Shown here: positions 34,858 to 43,742 of the stretch, piece by piece
How the letters are laid out: every line of letters begins with the position of its first letter
How positions within the stretch are numbered: the first letter of the stretch is position 1
NCBI RefSeq assembly: GCF_005877885.1
Contig: NZ_VCHY01000004.1
Span: forward strand, 310,001 to 374,000
Source: Labilibacter sediminis
Lineage (GTDB): Bacteria; Bacteroidota; Bacteroidia; Bacteroidales; Marinilabiliaceae
DNA length: 64,000 nt
Direction: 5' to 3'
Notes under the pieces: model-generated
Told to the model about the DNA's origin: nothing
Database searches by the model: none
Seen by the model: the letters and a program-made list of their open reading frames with translations, nothing else
Translations under genes and position numbers: made by a program

Positions 34858-35823
34858 ATGATTAAAAGCTTTGTGCTGGCATTGTTTAGTTTGTTTACAG
34901 TTGTTGGGTTTTCTCAAAATTATGCAAGGGTGGACTCCATTGTAAGGAATTACAAAAAATCATATGCAACTCCTAAGAAATTAGCGATTCAAATAAATTA
35001 CGATTTTGCCAGTGATGCGCATAAAGCAAGAGCAATTTACACCTGGATGGCGGATAATATTGCTTACGACTATAAAAAGTCAATCTCAAAAAAGAAATAT
35101 ATAAGACTGAGTTATAAAACTACCGAGCAAAAATACAAGAAGCTTAGTAAGCTTGATGATGAGAAAATTCAGCAAACATTTAAAAGAAAAAAGGGTATAT
35201 GTGGCGATTATGCCATTGTTTTTCACCGTTTGTGTCAGTATTGCGGTTTGGAATGTAAAATTGTTTCCGGAACTTCAAAAGTGGAAAATAGTCGAATTGG
35301 AAAAAAACCGGGAAGAACCGACCATGCCTGGAATGCAGTAAAGATAAATGGCCACTGGAACCTTGTGGATGTGACATGGGGTGCTGGTTATGTAGATCCG
35401 GAATCCAGGGAATTTACGTTTAGATATGAGGATTTCTATTTTTGTACTCCCCCTGAAAAATTCTTTTTAAAACACTATCCCAAGGATACTACCTTTTTAT
35501 ATGTAACCAAATCCAAAGAAGACTTTGCTAATTTACCTTTGTATAGCGAGAGTTATATGAAAGATAATGTGTCTATATGGCCCAATACCGGTATTATAAA
35601 TTTTAAAGAAAACGAGGAACTAACATTTAAAGTCAGCTCAAGCGAAAATTTAAATAGTTTGGCCTATGTGTTTAATAAAGATAAATATACGGTGCGTTTG
35701 CCAAATGTAGTCAATAAGGAAGAGGTTTTTAAAATTACATCCCCCAATAAAACCATTAGCTATCTTACCATATTTGTAAATGGTAATGTCATGGTTACGT
35801 ATAAATTAATAAAAAGCAGGTAA
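34858..35823 (+). CDS. Exported transglutaminase-like cysteine protein
   Basis: The 321-residue protein has a signal peptide ending FSQ near residue 20. Its transglutaminase-like domain has the full papain-type triad: Cys115 in KKGICGDYA, His156 in TDHAWNAV, Asp171 in NLVDVTWGAGY. Bacterial members are peptidases or transferases at the cell surface. The C-terminal ~110 residues form a separate beta-rich domain. Function in the cell is unknown. It converges with the RemB-like barrel gene. Confidence 0.87.
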   Translation: MIKSFVLALFSLFTVVGFSQNYARVDSIVRNYKKSYATPKKLAIQINYDFASDAHKARAIYTWMADNIAYDYKKSISKKKYIRLSYKTTEQKYKKLSKLDDEKIQQTFKRKKGICGDYAIVFHRLCQYCGLECKIVSGTSKVENSRIGKKPGRTDHAWNAVKINGHWNLVDVTWGAGYVDPESREFTFRYEDFYFCTPPEKFFLKHYPKDTTFLYVTKSKEDFANLPLYSESYMKDNVSIWPNTGIINFKENEELTFKVSSSENLNSLAYVFNKDKYTVRLPNVVNKEEVFKITSPNKTISYLTIFVNGNVMVTYKLIKSR

Positions 35824-35827
35824 AACA

Positions 35828-35857
35828 AATCCCGAAAAGATAAAACCAATCGGGATT
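35828..35857. terminator. Bidirectional terminator-like hairpin
   Basis: AATCCCGA and TCGGGATT form an 8-bp stem with a 14-base loop between two convergent genes. The T run is weak on both sides. Confidence 0.6.
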
Positions 35858-35882
35858 CAATTATGAAGTTTTTCCTGTTTTG

Positions 35883-37520
35883 TTAAAAGTCGGTATAAAT
35901 ACTCTTTATAGAGGTCCTCACGGCAAACCAAAGCATCTTGGTATTTTGTGTTGAAACATCATTCGATTCCTTTCTATACCTACCTCCCAAGGCGATGTTA
36001 AAATTATTTCGCGGATTAATCAGGTAGCTTACGCTTCCATCGAGGTATAGAAGGTTGGTTTTTAAGCCTTGACCAATGGTATGGCCATAATCTCCATCGC
36101 GTAAATCATTGTCTCTAAAAATATCTTTACCATAACTGATGTCATCTTCTCCTTTGCCATAATCTTTACCATACATGGCACCTAATAATTCTGCATTAAA
36201 AATAAAGCGCTTGTGCTGGTATTTTATTTTAGTTACGCTTTCGCGGAAGTTAGCTCCAAGGGGATGAGCTAGTTCCTGGTTGTAATGAGCGTAATTGGTA
36301 ATTGTTTCGCGGTGTGAATAAGTATATGGCCTCACCTGATTATACTCTGTTTGAAAATCAAGTTTGTTGATACCGAATATATTAAAGCTTTTAAAACCCA
36401 GCTGAAAACCTTGTTTATTGGCCCACCATTTATTACCTGAAAAAACTTCATCAAACTTAAACTCTCCCATAACAAACTGACCATATACAGCACTGTTATT
36501 TCCAACAATATATTTGGCGTTTAAACCCATGGTCATGTTATCGGGTGAGCCCAGTGAGTATTCTACCGGACGAAAAAATATGATGGGATTTAAATAGGCT
36601 AATTCAAAGCCTCTGTGTCCCATAACATCTTCAGCAGCCCATATCACACTTTCAAAAAGTCCGAGTGATAACCTGTTGCCAATATTAAAAGTTAAATAAT
36701 GTGACGCAGAATACTTATCTAAATAACGCGCATCATTATCTTCCAACACTTTGCTAATATTATTTAAATCGCGATGTTGCGCCCACATCACCATGTAGTG
36801 CACTTTATTGAAGTCAACAGAAAACTTTAGATATGGGTAACTAAATGAGTTATCGGACAATAACAAAGAACGATGACCATCACCAATAAAGTTTTTACCA
36901 TTACCTAATTGAATATTAAACCACTTGGCCGGATTATATGAAATAAATCCGGTAGCCTGCGAGTAGTCATGGGTATTGGTATTTTGATTATCAAAGTTTT
37001 TATTTTTACCTTGGCCGGGTACCACTTTACGTTCTCGAACAAAGTCATCTATATAATTCGGAAAAACAGACTGATTTTCAACAAAGTCAGTGTAGAAGTA
37101 AAAGTTTTTGCCGAAGGTACCTTCAATAAATAAACCTCTTGTATTATTCCATGTTGTTGTACCATCAACGGTTTCTTTACCAACGCCAATGTCAAAAAGT
37201 GGGTTTATTTTTATACTCACCTCTTTGTCTTCCCATTTGAGTAGATCATCATGAAAAATTCGTTTCCAAAAATTAAGATGACCGGATGGAACCTTAAGTC
37301 CATCGTATAATAATGAGTCGGTATTGGTTAGTCCTTCTATTTTGTTGAGGTTAAGAGGTCTAACCGAAGTGTGAAAGTTTGTTCCGGGCTTGTATACAAC
37401 CTGGTTGTAAGGATTAAAAACTTCGTTGTTGTAATAGCTAATTTTTTGAGCTTTAATATTTATGCATAAAATCGAAAACAGAACTATTGTGAGAGAGGCA
37501 ATCTTTTTTATTTTCATCAT
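35883..37520 (-). CDS. RemB/Wzi-like outer-membrane beta-barrel protein
   Basis: The 545-residue protein has a signal peptide (MMKIKKIASLTIVLFSILCINIKAQ, in two parts at 1-25). A beta-rich body has alternating aromatic strands. The segment NGKNFIGDGHRSLLLSDNSFSYPYLKF resembles the conserved core of Flavobacterium RemB and of capsule-assembly Wzi-like barrels. RemB is a surface protein involved in gliding motility. No other gliding gene (gld, spr) is in the window. A glycosyltransferase gene precedes it on the same strand, which fits a surface-polysaccharide role. Confidence 0.7.
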   Translation of the reverse strand: MMKIKKIASLTIVLFSILCINIKAQKISYYNNEVFNPYNQVVYKPGTNFHTSVRPLNLNKIEGLTNTDSLLYDGLKVPSGHLNFWKRIFHDDLLKWEDKEVSIKINPLFDIGVGKETVDGTTTWNNTRGLFIEGTFGKNFYFYTDFVENQSVFPNYIDDFVRERKVVPGQGKNKNFDNQNTNTHDYSQATGFISYNPAKWFNIQLGNGKNFIGDGHRSLLLSDNSFSYPYLKFSVDFNKVHYMVMWAQHRDLNNISKVLEDNDARYLDKYSASHYLTFNIGNRLSLGLFESVIWAAEDVMGHRGFELAYLNPIIFFRPVEYSLGSPDNMTMGLNAKYIVGNNSAVYGQFVMGEFKFDEVFSGNKWWANKQGFQLGFKSFNIFGINKLDFQTEYNQVRPYTYSHRETITNYAHYNQELAHPLGANFRESVTKIKYQHKRFIFNAELLGAMYGKDYGKGEDDISYGKDIFRDNDLRDGDYGHTIGQGLKTNLLYLDGSVSYLINPRNNFNIALGGRYRKESNDVSTQNTKMLWFAVRTSIKSIYTDF

Positions 37521-37557
37521 ATGGGTTTTAAAGTCAAAAAAATGTTTGCTCGGTTAA

Positions 37558-38304
37558 CTACCTTTTTATAAACTGAGGTAATTTCGAAATATTTTTCCAA
37601 ATAAGAGTCAATACGCCACCAATTTTGTTTTGTTTCAAGGCTTGCAAATCTTCTTTTGATTTTAGCAGGATGTTTTTAATGCTCCTATTGCTTGCACCAC
37701 CAACTCTCATTCGTGTGATGACCATTGGAAGGTATTTAAAGGTATAATGTGGGTTGGTGAAGCAACGTAGAATAAAGTCGTAATCAGCCGCTATTTTATA
37801 TTTGGTGTTAAAATTCCCTATGGTATCATAGGCTTTTTTTCTGATAAATAGGGTAGGATGTGGAGGCATCCAACCTGTTTTTAAAAGGTTGTATTTAAAT
37901 GGTTTGCTTTCCCAGTATCTTATCACTTTATCTGTGTTCTGATGATGAACATATTCTAAATCACCATATACTCCTGTGATTTTCTCGTCCGACATCATTT
38001 CCATTACAGTATCAATAGTAGTATCATTATCAAAAATATCATCGGCATGTAAAAAGCCAATCACATCACCGGTAGCCAAATTAATTCCTTTGTTGAGCGC
38101 ATCGTATATTCCATTATCCGGTTCCGACACTAAATGACGGATAAAAGGTTTAAATCGTTTTATAGAATCTAAAGTTCCGTCTGTTGAGCCTCCATCAATA
38201 ATAATGTATTCAATATGCGGATAAGTTTGATTGATAACGGATTTTATGGCAGCTTCAATGGTTGAAACTGCATTATAGGTTGCCGTAATGATTGATATTG
38301 TCAT
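37558..38304 (-). CDS. Family 2 glycosyltransferase
   Basis: The 248-residue GT2 enzyme has the GT-A fold: ISIITATYNAVSTIEAAIKSVINQTYPHIEYIIIDGGSTDGT at the N-terminus, ISEPDNGIYDALNKGINLA-type segment (here LVSEPDNGIYDALNKGINLA), and FLHADDIF as the metal-binding DxD-like motif. It belongs to the WcaA-like group that transfers sugars in polysaccharide synthesis. It is the upstream gene of a minus-strand pair with the RemB-like barrel, 37 bases apart. Sugar donor and acceptor are unknown. Confidence 0.9.
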   Translation of the reverse strand: MTISIITATYNAVSTIEAAIKSVINQTYPHIEYIIIDGGSTDGTLDSIKRFKPFIRHLVSEPDNGIYDALNKGINLATGDVIGFLHADDIFDNDTTIDTVMEMMSDEKITGVYGDLEYVHHQNTDKVIRYWESKPFKYNLLKTGWMPPHPTLFIRKKAYDTIGNFNTKYKIAADYDFILRCFTNPHYTFKYLPMVITRMRVGGASNRSIKNILLKSKEDLQALKQNKIGGVLTLIWKNISKLPQFIKR

Positions 38305-38459
38305 TTACAAAGGTTTAAATACAAGTTGCAAAAATGTGTGGATTATTTATTAATAGCAAATGAATTTCATACCATATTATCTTTATTCTTCATTTATCGA
38401 TTTTGAAGTTGTAACTTAGGTGCTAACTAATTATGTATTTACAAATTAAAAACCTAAAT

Positions 38460-39161
38460 ATGAGAAAATTTATCATCTTGTTAGCCTTTGTGGCTTTAAC
38501 TGCAACAATTAGTGCACAAACGAATATTTACTCTGTTTCCAGTGGGGAATTAATTTTTTCATGGTCAGAAGTAGATCAGCAGATTGAAGAAGAGATGATC
38601 AATGTTAATTCTAAACTCAGGTTTACGCTGTGGTTTCATGTGGGACAATACTTAAATTTTGACTTTACCAATAGTTTAGGATTGTATACCGGAATGGCCT
38701 TGCGTAATGTTGGTTTTATAACTGAGGATAGTGATTATGGTTTAGAAAAAAGAGTGCACCGGTCATATAATCTGGGGGTTCCCTTGGCTTTAAAACTTGG
38801 TTCTTTTAAAGATCATTTTTACATATACGGAGGAGGTGAATACGAATTGCTTTTTCATCACAAAGAAAAATATTGGGTAGATGGACAAAAGCATAAAACC
38901 AGCCAGTGGTTTAGTGATAAGACAAATCGTTTTGTACCATCGGCTTTTGTTGGCGTTCAGTTTCCTAAAGGATTAAACTTGCAGTTTAAGTACTATTTAG
39001 ATGATTTTTTAAATCATGATTATAAAAGAGGGAGTGCTGATTTTTCTGATTACAAAAAGACACAATTGTTTTATGTATCATTATCAGTGCGTTTAAGAAC
39101 AGATCAGTTTAAAAAAATATTTACCGAAGAGTTTTACCAGGGAACAATGGCGTCCCGATAA
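38460..39161 (+). CDS. Outer-membrane beta-barrel-like protein
   Basis: The 233-residue protein starts at ATG 38460 (MRKFIILLAFVALTATISAQ, a clear signal peptide). The frame is open to 38433, but that adds nine codons before the signal. The mature part has amphipathic strands (LYTGMALRNVGFI, FVPSAFVGVQFPKGLNLQFKYYLDDFL) and ends with FYVSLSVRLRTDQF, the pattern of a small outer-membrane barrel. No specific family is recognised. Its leader contains AAACCTAAA right before the start codon. Confidence 0.7.
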   Translation: MRKFIILLAFVALTATISAQTNIYSVSSGELIFSWSEVDQQIEEEMINVNSKLRFTLWFHVGQYLNFDFTNSLGLYTGMALRNVGFITEDSDYGLEKRVHRSYNLGVPLALKLGSFKDHFYIYGGGEYELLFHHKEKYWVDGQKHKTSQWFSDKTNRFVPSAFVGVQFPKGLNLQFKYYLDDFLNHDYKRGSADFSDYKKTQLFYVSLSVRLRTDQFKKIFTEEFYQGTMASR

Positions 39162-39182
39162 AATAAAAGGAGAAAGACAAAA

Positions 39183-39221
39183 AAAAGAGGGTGTTTGTAA
39201 ATTAATCAAACACCCTCTTTT
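39183..39221. terminator. Strong bidirectional terminator
   Basis: A perfect 15-bp stem (AAAAGAGGGTGTTTG / CAAACACCCTCTTTT) with a 9-base AT loop lies between convergent genes. The A and T runs at its edges serve both directions. Confidence 0.93.
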
Positions 39222-39240
39222 AATTTATAGCTCTAGCTTA

Positions 39241-40389
39241 TTATTTAAAGTTTCTATCGTTGTGAAAGGTATAACCAATCGTCCACTCAAACATATCAGC
39301 CACTCCGGCATGTGCTTTAATGGTTAAACCTGCACAAAGATGATCGGCAAATCTGTATCTAAGACCAACTCGCTCATAGTATACTTCTCTTTCACCATTT
39401 TCCTTGTTTCTGTGTACGTATACACCAACACCAATAGGCGCATAAAGTTTTTGGGTAATGGCCCATTCCCAGCTGCCCACAACAGCAAGAGATACAGATT
39501 TTGAAAAGTTAGATTTGTCGGAGTCATTTCTGTCCAGAGCTCCGGCAGCATGAAAAATATCAACACCTAAACCTACACGATATTTATAATTGATTTGCTT
39601 TAGGTAGTTAACACCAAGGGTTGATTTTAAATAATTACGTTCACCGGCATCGTAGTTCTTACTTCCGGCCGAGTAAGTTACATTAATCAGGTTATGTTGT
39701 TTGTACGGATCTAAGATAACTTGTTCATCAGGAACCTCTTCTTTATTTAACCTATACCTAAGTGCAACGGTCATGGGAATCAGGTTAATTCCAGAGTTGG
39801 GTAGTTTAAAGGCACCATTTGAAAAATGTTTAAAACCTAAAGAAGCATTGGCTTCAAACCTGTCACTTAATTTATAATCCATGGTAAGTGCAAGGTGTAC
39901 ATAGCAGTTTCGGTATGATCCAATAAATACATTGGCCGGATTATCCTCGCTATCATGTGGGTTAAAGTTATAGGATAAACCAAAGGCTCCAGAGTATGAA
40001 AAAGTTAACTTTTTATCGGGCTGATATTTAAATGGAGCTGTGATAAAAAAGTAAAGAGCATTGGGGCTTCCAATATTTTCGTTGTGAAAGGTAGATGAAT
40101 ACCACCCAATACCAATATATGGTTTACGGTATACGTTGCTGTACACATCTTTAGGGTCAGATTTTCTAAAGCCTAAGCGAAGATCTAAACCATTATAATA
40201 GGAGCTGTTTACAATTTGATCGCCAAGGTCAGATCCATTGCTGAGCATGGCACCATTTTCCAACCTAACATCTAAGTATTTGATAAACTTTGGCGTTTTT
40301 TCTGATGCTATATCATTGGTTTGAGCAATTGTAGCAGGTAATAACAATAATAAAAAACTACTAATGAGCAGTAAGTGTGTAATTCTCAT
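39241..40389 (-). CDS. PagL-like acyloxyacyl hydrolase / lipid A deacylase
   Basis: The 382-residue exported barrel protein has a signal peptide ending TIAQ (residue 23). Near residue 185 is the PagL-type active-site pattern GFKHFSNGAFKLPNSGINL, with His188 and Ser190, as in enzymes that remove the 3-O acyl chain of lipid A in the outer membrane. At 382 residues it is about twice the length of Pseudomonas PagL, but long versions are common in Bacteroidota. Function as a lipid A deacylase is inferred from the motif. Confidence 0.78.
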   Translation of the reverse strand: MRITHLLLISSFLLLLLPATIAQTNDIASEKTPKFIKYLDVRLENGAMLSNGSDLGDQIVNSSYYNGLDLRLGFRKSDPKDVYSNVYRKPYIGIGWYSSTFHNENIGSPNALYFFITAPFKYQPDKKLTFSYSGAFGLSYNFNPHDSEDNPANVFIGSYRNCYVHLALTMDYKLSDRFEANASLGFKHFSNGAFKLPNSGINLIPMTVALRYRLNKEEVPDEQVILDPYKQHNLINVTYSAGSKNYDAGERNYLKSTLGVNYLKQINYKYRVGLGVDIFHAAGALDRNDSDKSNFSKSVSLAVVGSWEWAITQKLYAPIGVGVYVHRNKENGEREVYYERVGLRYRFADHLCAGLTIKAHAGVADMFEWTIGYTFHNDRNFK

Positions 40390-40523
40390 GATTTTGTGTT
40401 TTGGGTTTATTTAAATGTTAATTTATCAATTAAAGTTCTATTTTCAAGTGAGCAGTAAAAATATCTTCAATAAGGGAGCAAAAATAGTTGTTTTCCCAAA
40501 GGTTGTGAAACAGCTTTATGCAC

Positions 40524-41738
40524 TTATTGTTTTTGCCAAACCTCCATCCAAACCCCAAAATGGGCATTTGCATTTGGTGGTGTCATGGGGACAAAGCCGG
40601 ATATAATTTTGGAGTTGTTTAATATCAGTGGTTTCTCTTTTTCATTTTGCTCAATAAAGCTATTCCATTTTCCCGATTCAAAAGCACCAACTTTCCATAC
40701 GCCAATCGAATCATCATCTAAAAATTTAGGTAAAGAAATATTAACTATACCCATATTATACCGCCAATTAATATCAACGCAGGGATGTATCTTTAAATCA
40801 CTGTTTTTATTTTCATAAACGATGGCATCAACACCAATTGGACCTTCGTAAAACCGTTGTGGATTAACTGTTTTTATAGCCTCAATAAGATGAGTAGCAG
40901 CAGTGTTTAATACATCATTATTTAAAAAAGCACTTGTTTTATTTTGCCGGTGTGGCCATTTAATGTGCCCACCGGTAAAGTGCCCCTTGTCATCGTTAAT
41001 GAAATAGGAGATACCCGATAAATTAATTTCTCCATTTGCTTCCAGCATTAGCTGAAAAGAAAAATCAAATTTTTTATTTAACAGCGGTTCTGCAGTTACG
41101 TAGCCTTGTTGTTTTAATGCACCCCTTAACCAGGGATAATTGATGGGGAAGTTATTGGCAGGATCAATGGTATGAATACCCCTTCCTGAAGAGCTCCATG
41201 GCATTTTTAGTATAGCAGAGGATTGGGTATTCATCCATTTGTCAAACTCCTGAATAGAATGTATGCATATTGCTTCTGACTCAATTTTAACAGGATTGTT
41301 GGCTATGTTTTGCTGACGTAGATGTTTTTGAATTTTATTGGTTGTCTGTCGGCTGAAAAAATCTTTGTGATCAGCATCCCATTTATAATTAGGTGATTGT
41401 TTAAACAAATCAGATGCATGAGGTTTTATTTCTTTGAATTTATGATGAATGGCTTTGTTCCAACTCCATGGTCTAAGGTAATTATATTGAGTGTTTAATT
41501 TACATTCGGAAAGAGTTTGGAACTTTAGAGAAGGAAGTCCCAGAGTCTGCCATTTTTTCAAAAACGATTCATCAGGCTTTTGTGGTGTTATTATAATGTC
41601 GCCTTTTTGCGCATAAAAGGATGGCAGAAAGCTTAAGTCCTCTTCAAAAGTGCGAAGTTTTTTAGGAGGCATATAACTAACCATGCCATTTGCGATGGCC
41701 ATTTCACCTGTGGGATTAAAAATAAAAATGTCGTTCAT
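40524..41738 (-). CDS. ATP-grasp-like protein of unknown substrate
   Basis: I do not recognise the exact family of this 404-residue protein. It shows an ATP-grasp-like phosphate loop, ILKMPWSSSGRGI (residues 176-188), and a metal-binding pattern, VDINWRYNMG (Asp322, Asn324, Arg326), as in the D/E-x-N-x-R motif of carboxylate-amine ligases. The N-terminal MNDIFIFNPTGEMAIANG could be a pre-ATP-grasp Rossmann segment. No signal peptide is present. It stands alone with 134 bases to the PagL-like gene. Confidence 0.68.
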   Translation of the reverse strand: MNDIFIFNPTGEMAIANGMVSYMPPKKLRTFEEDLSFLPSFYAQKGDIIITPQKPDESFLKKWQTLGLPSLKFQTLSECKLNTQYNYLRPWSWNKAIHHKFKEIKPHASDLFKQSPNYKWDADHKDFFSRQTTNKIQKHLRQQNIANNPVKIESEAICIHSIQEFDKWMNTQSSAILKMPWSSSGRGIHTIDPANNFPINYPWLRGALKQQGYVTAEPLLNKKFDFSFQLMLEANGEINLSGISYFINDDKGHFTGGHIKWPHRQNKTSAFLNNDVLNTAATHLIEAIKTVNPQRFYEGPIGVDAIVYENKNSDLKIHPCVDINWRYNMGIVNISLPKFLDDDSIGVWKVGAFESGKWNSFIEQNEKEKPLILNNSKIISGFVPMTPPNANAHFGVWMEVWQKQ

Positions 41739-41968
41739 GAGTAAAAATTAGCAGATGACAAAAATAAGACAATAATTATACAAGCCTATATAAAACTCGC
41801 AATAGGTGTGGGGTGCAGCGTTTAATGGTTGCTTCCTAGGATGTAGGAATATGATTAAAGACAGCATTTTTCGCTGATAATATTCATAGGGCAGTTTTAA
41901 ACTATTATTTTAATTTGATACCAGTTGAAACAACAAAAAATTTGCATAGAACTTAAATGTAATTTGCG

Positions 41969-43081
41969 ATGATTATAGGTATACCAAAAGAGATTAAACC
42001 TGCTGAAAACAGGGTAGGTATGACACCAGCGGGAGTGTTGGAGTTAGTGAAAGCAGGACACACTGTTTTCGTACAATCAAATGCCGGAGTAGGAACTGAC
42101 TTTTATGATGAAGATTACGTAAAAGCAGGCGCAAAAATTTTACCAACCATCGAAGAAGTGTATGCCACTGCTGAGATGATTATTAAGGTAAAAGAACCTA
42201 TTGAACCAGAGTATAAGTTGATAAAAGAAGATCAGCTGCTGTTTACATATTTTCATTTTGCTTCTTGCGAACCTTTGACTAAAGCCATGATTGAGCAAAA
42301 AGCAGTTTGCTTAAGTTACGAAACAGTTGAAACACCTGATAGAAAACTACCTTTGTTAATTCCTATGTCGGAGGTAGCAGGTCGTATGGCTACACAAGAG
42401 GGAGCTAAATACCTGGAGCGTACTTTCAGAGGTCGTGGCGTGCTTTTAGGCGGTGTTCCCGGGGTTCCTCCTGCCAGGGTATTGGTAATTGGAGGCGGTA
42501 TTGTAGGTACCCAGGCGGCTAAGATGGCAGCAGGTTTGGGAGCCGATGTAACCATTATGGATTTAAACATTGATCGTTTGCGTCAGCTTGATGATATTAT
42601 GCCGGCCAATGTGGATACATTAGTGCCTAATGAAATGATTATGCGTGAGGCTGTTAAAAATGTGGATTTAATTATTGGAGCAGTTCTTATACCAGGAGCT
42701 AAAGCGCCAAAATTAATTACCCGGGATATGTTACCTACAATGCAGCAAGGTACAGTTTTAGTGGATGTTGCTATTGATCAGGGAGGCTGTTTTGAAACAT
42801 CAAAACCAACAACGCACGACGAGCCAACATATATTATTGATGATGTGATTCATTATACAGTGGCAAATATGCCGGGTGCGGTTCCTTTTACTTCAACATT
42901 GGCGTTAACTAATGCAACACTTCCGTATGCATTGCAACTAGCTAATAAAGGTTGGAAAAAGGCTTGTAAGGAAAATGAAGCATTAAAACTGGGATTAAAT
43001 GTAGTACAAGGAGATGTGGTTTACCGTGGAGTTTCAGATGCATTTAATTTACCATACAAACCGGTTGAAGAAGTTTTGTAG
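41969..43081 (+). CDS. ald: Alanine dehydrogenase
   Basis: The 370-residue protein catalyses NAD-dependent interconversion of L-alanine and pyruvate plus ammonia. Substrate residues are in place: Arg15 (PAENRVGMTP), Lys75 (IIKVKEP) and His96 (TYFHFA). The NAD-binding motif VIGGGIVGTQAAKMAAGLGADVTIMDLN and the C-terminal NMPGAVPFTSTLALTNATLPY are typical. It is transcribed alone and followed by a strong terminator. Confidence 0.97.
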   Translation: MIIGIPKEIKPAENRVGMTPAGVLELVKAGHTVFVQSNAGVGTDFYDEDYVKAGAKILPTIEEVYATAEMIIKVKEPIEPEYKLIKEDQLLFTYFHFASCEPLTKAMIEQKAVCLSYETVETPDRKLPLLIPMSEVAGRMATQEGAKYLERTFRGRGVLLGGVPGVPPARVLVIGGGIVGTQAAKMAAGLGADVTIMDLNIDRLRQLDDIMPANVDTLVPNEMIMREAVKNVDLIIGAVLIPGAKAPKLITRDMLPTMQQGTVLVDVAIDQGGCFETSKPTTHDEPTYIIDDVIHYTVANMPGAVPFTSTLALTNATLPYALQLANKGWKKACKENEALKLGLNVVQGDVVYRGVSDAFNLPYKPVEEVL

Positions 43082-43107
43082 AAAAATAAATTGAGGTATA
43101 AGTTATT

Positions 43108-43137
43108 AAGCCGGCTTTTTTCAAGCCGGCTTTTTTT
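43108..43137 (+). terminator. Rho-independent terminator after ald
   Basis: AAGCCGGCTT occurs twice and is self-complementary. Its two copies pair across a TTTTC loop and are followed by TTTTT. Confidence 0.9.
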
Positions 43138-43742
43138 GTAGTGTACCGTGCATGGCTTTGAAATGATAAATTGCTTAGCTTATTATATTTTTAAAATTTC
43201 ATATAGGTGCTGAATCGATAAACTGTTGCAAAAAGTTAGTGGAGGTTAAAGAAGGTTAAGCTGCTGCCTTGCCCAATTTTTGGCACAGGATTTGAGTTTT
43301 TGACGGTATAGATTAAAGTTTTTTTTCATAGATTAGGGTTTAGGTTTAAAAAGGAACATTTCAACGGAAATGTTCCTTTTTTTCGTTGATAGAATCTTAT
43401 GTTTCTGCTAAAATTAGTAAGTACTTCTGCTATTACTTACCGGAGTTGAGTTGTGTTAATTAGTACATTTTAAAAGGATTTACATAAAACCTTTTAATAA
43501 ATTCTTAACACATTAAGCGTTATTTTTTAATGGGTGAAGATGAGGAAAAAGATAAAATATTTCAACTTTGTATCTTGTTTGAATACAGAGTGTTGGGAGG
43601 TTGTGCTGTATGTGTTTAAAAAAAAGGTATAACCAATTTCAGATTAAGGCGTAACAGGACTTTTACCTAATTCGTTATTGTATTTAGATGTCTGATATAT
43701 CTTAAAGTCAGGCCAATAATTTTATACCTAAAATTCATAGTT
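43138..43742. other. Long intergenic region upstream of the chemoreceptor gene
   Basis: These 605 bases contain no supported ORF. They hold the conserved non-coding element at 43226-43383. An inverted repeat, GTAAGTA / TACTTAC with a 10-base loop, lies at 43417-43440. The last 300 bases are AT-rich and presumably carry the chemoreceptor promoter, which I could not place with confidence. Confidence 0.6.
43226..43383 (+). ncRNA. Candidate small RNA gene, element A (promoter, box, terminator)
   Basis: From 5' to 3' it has: three GTTA half-sites at 43235, 43245 and 43255 (exact 10-bp period), a 17-base spacer, a sigma-54-like core TGGCAC-AGGAT-TTGA at 43281-43295, about 30 bases, a CATAGATTAGG box at 43327, and a perfect 10-bp terminator stem (GGAACATTTC / GAAATGTTCC) with a T run to 43383. 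If the core is a -24/-12 promoter, a start near 43306 gives an RNA of about 78 nt. No ORF of useful size is present. Element B repeats the same order and spacing. Confidence 0.55.

Noticed and set aside
43276-43300. Element A core read as a normal TAnnTTTG promoter
   Set aside because: The bases in front of TTTG are AGGA in A and AGCA in B, not TAnn. The TGGCA conservation fits a -24/-12 type better, although the final C of the -12 GC is absent.
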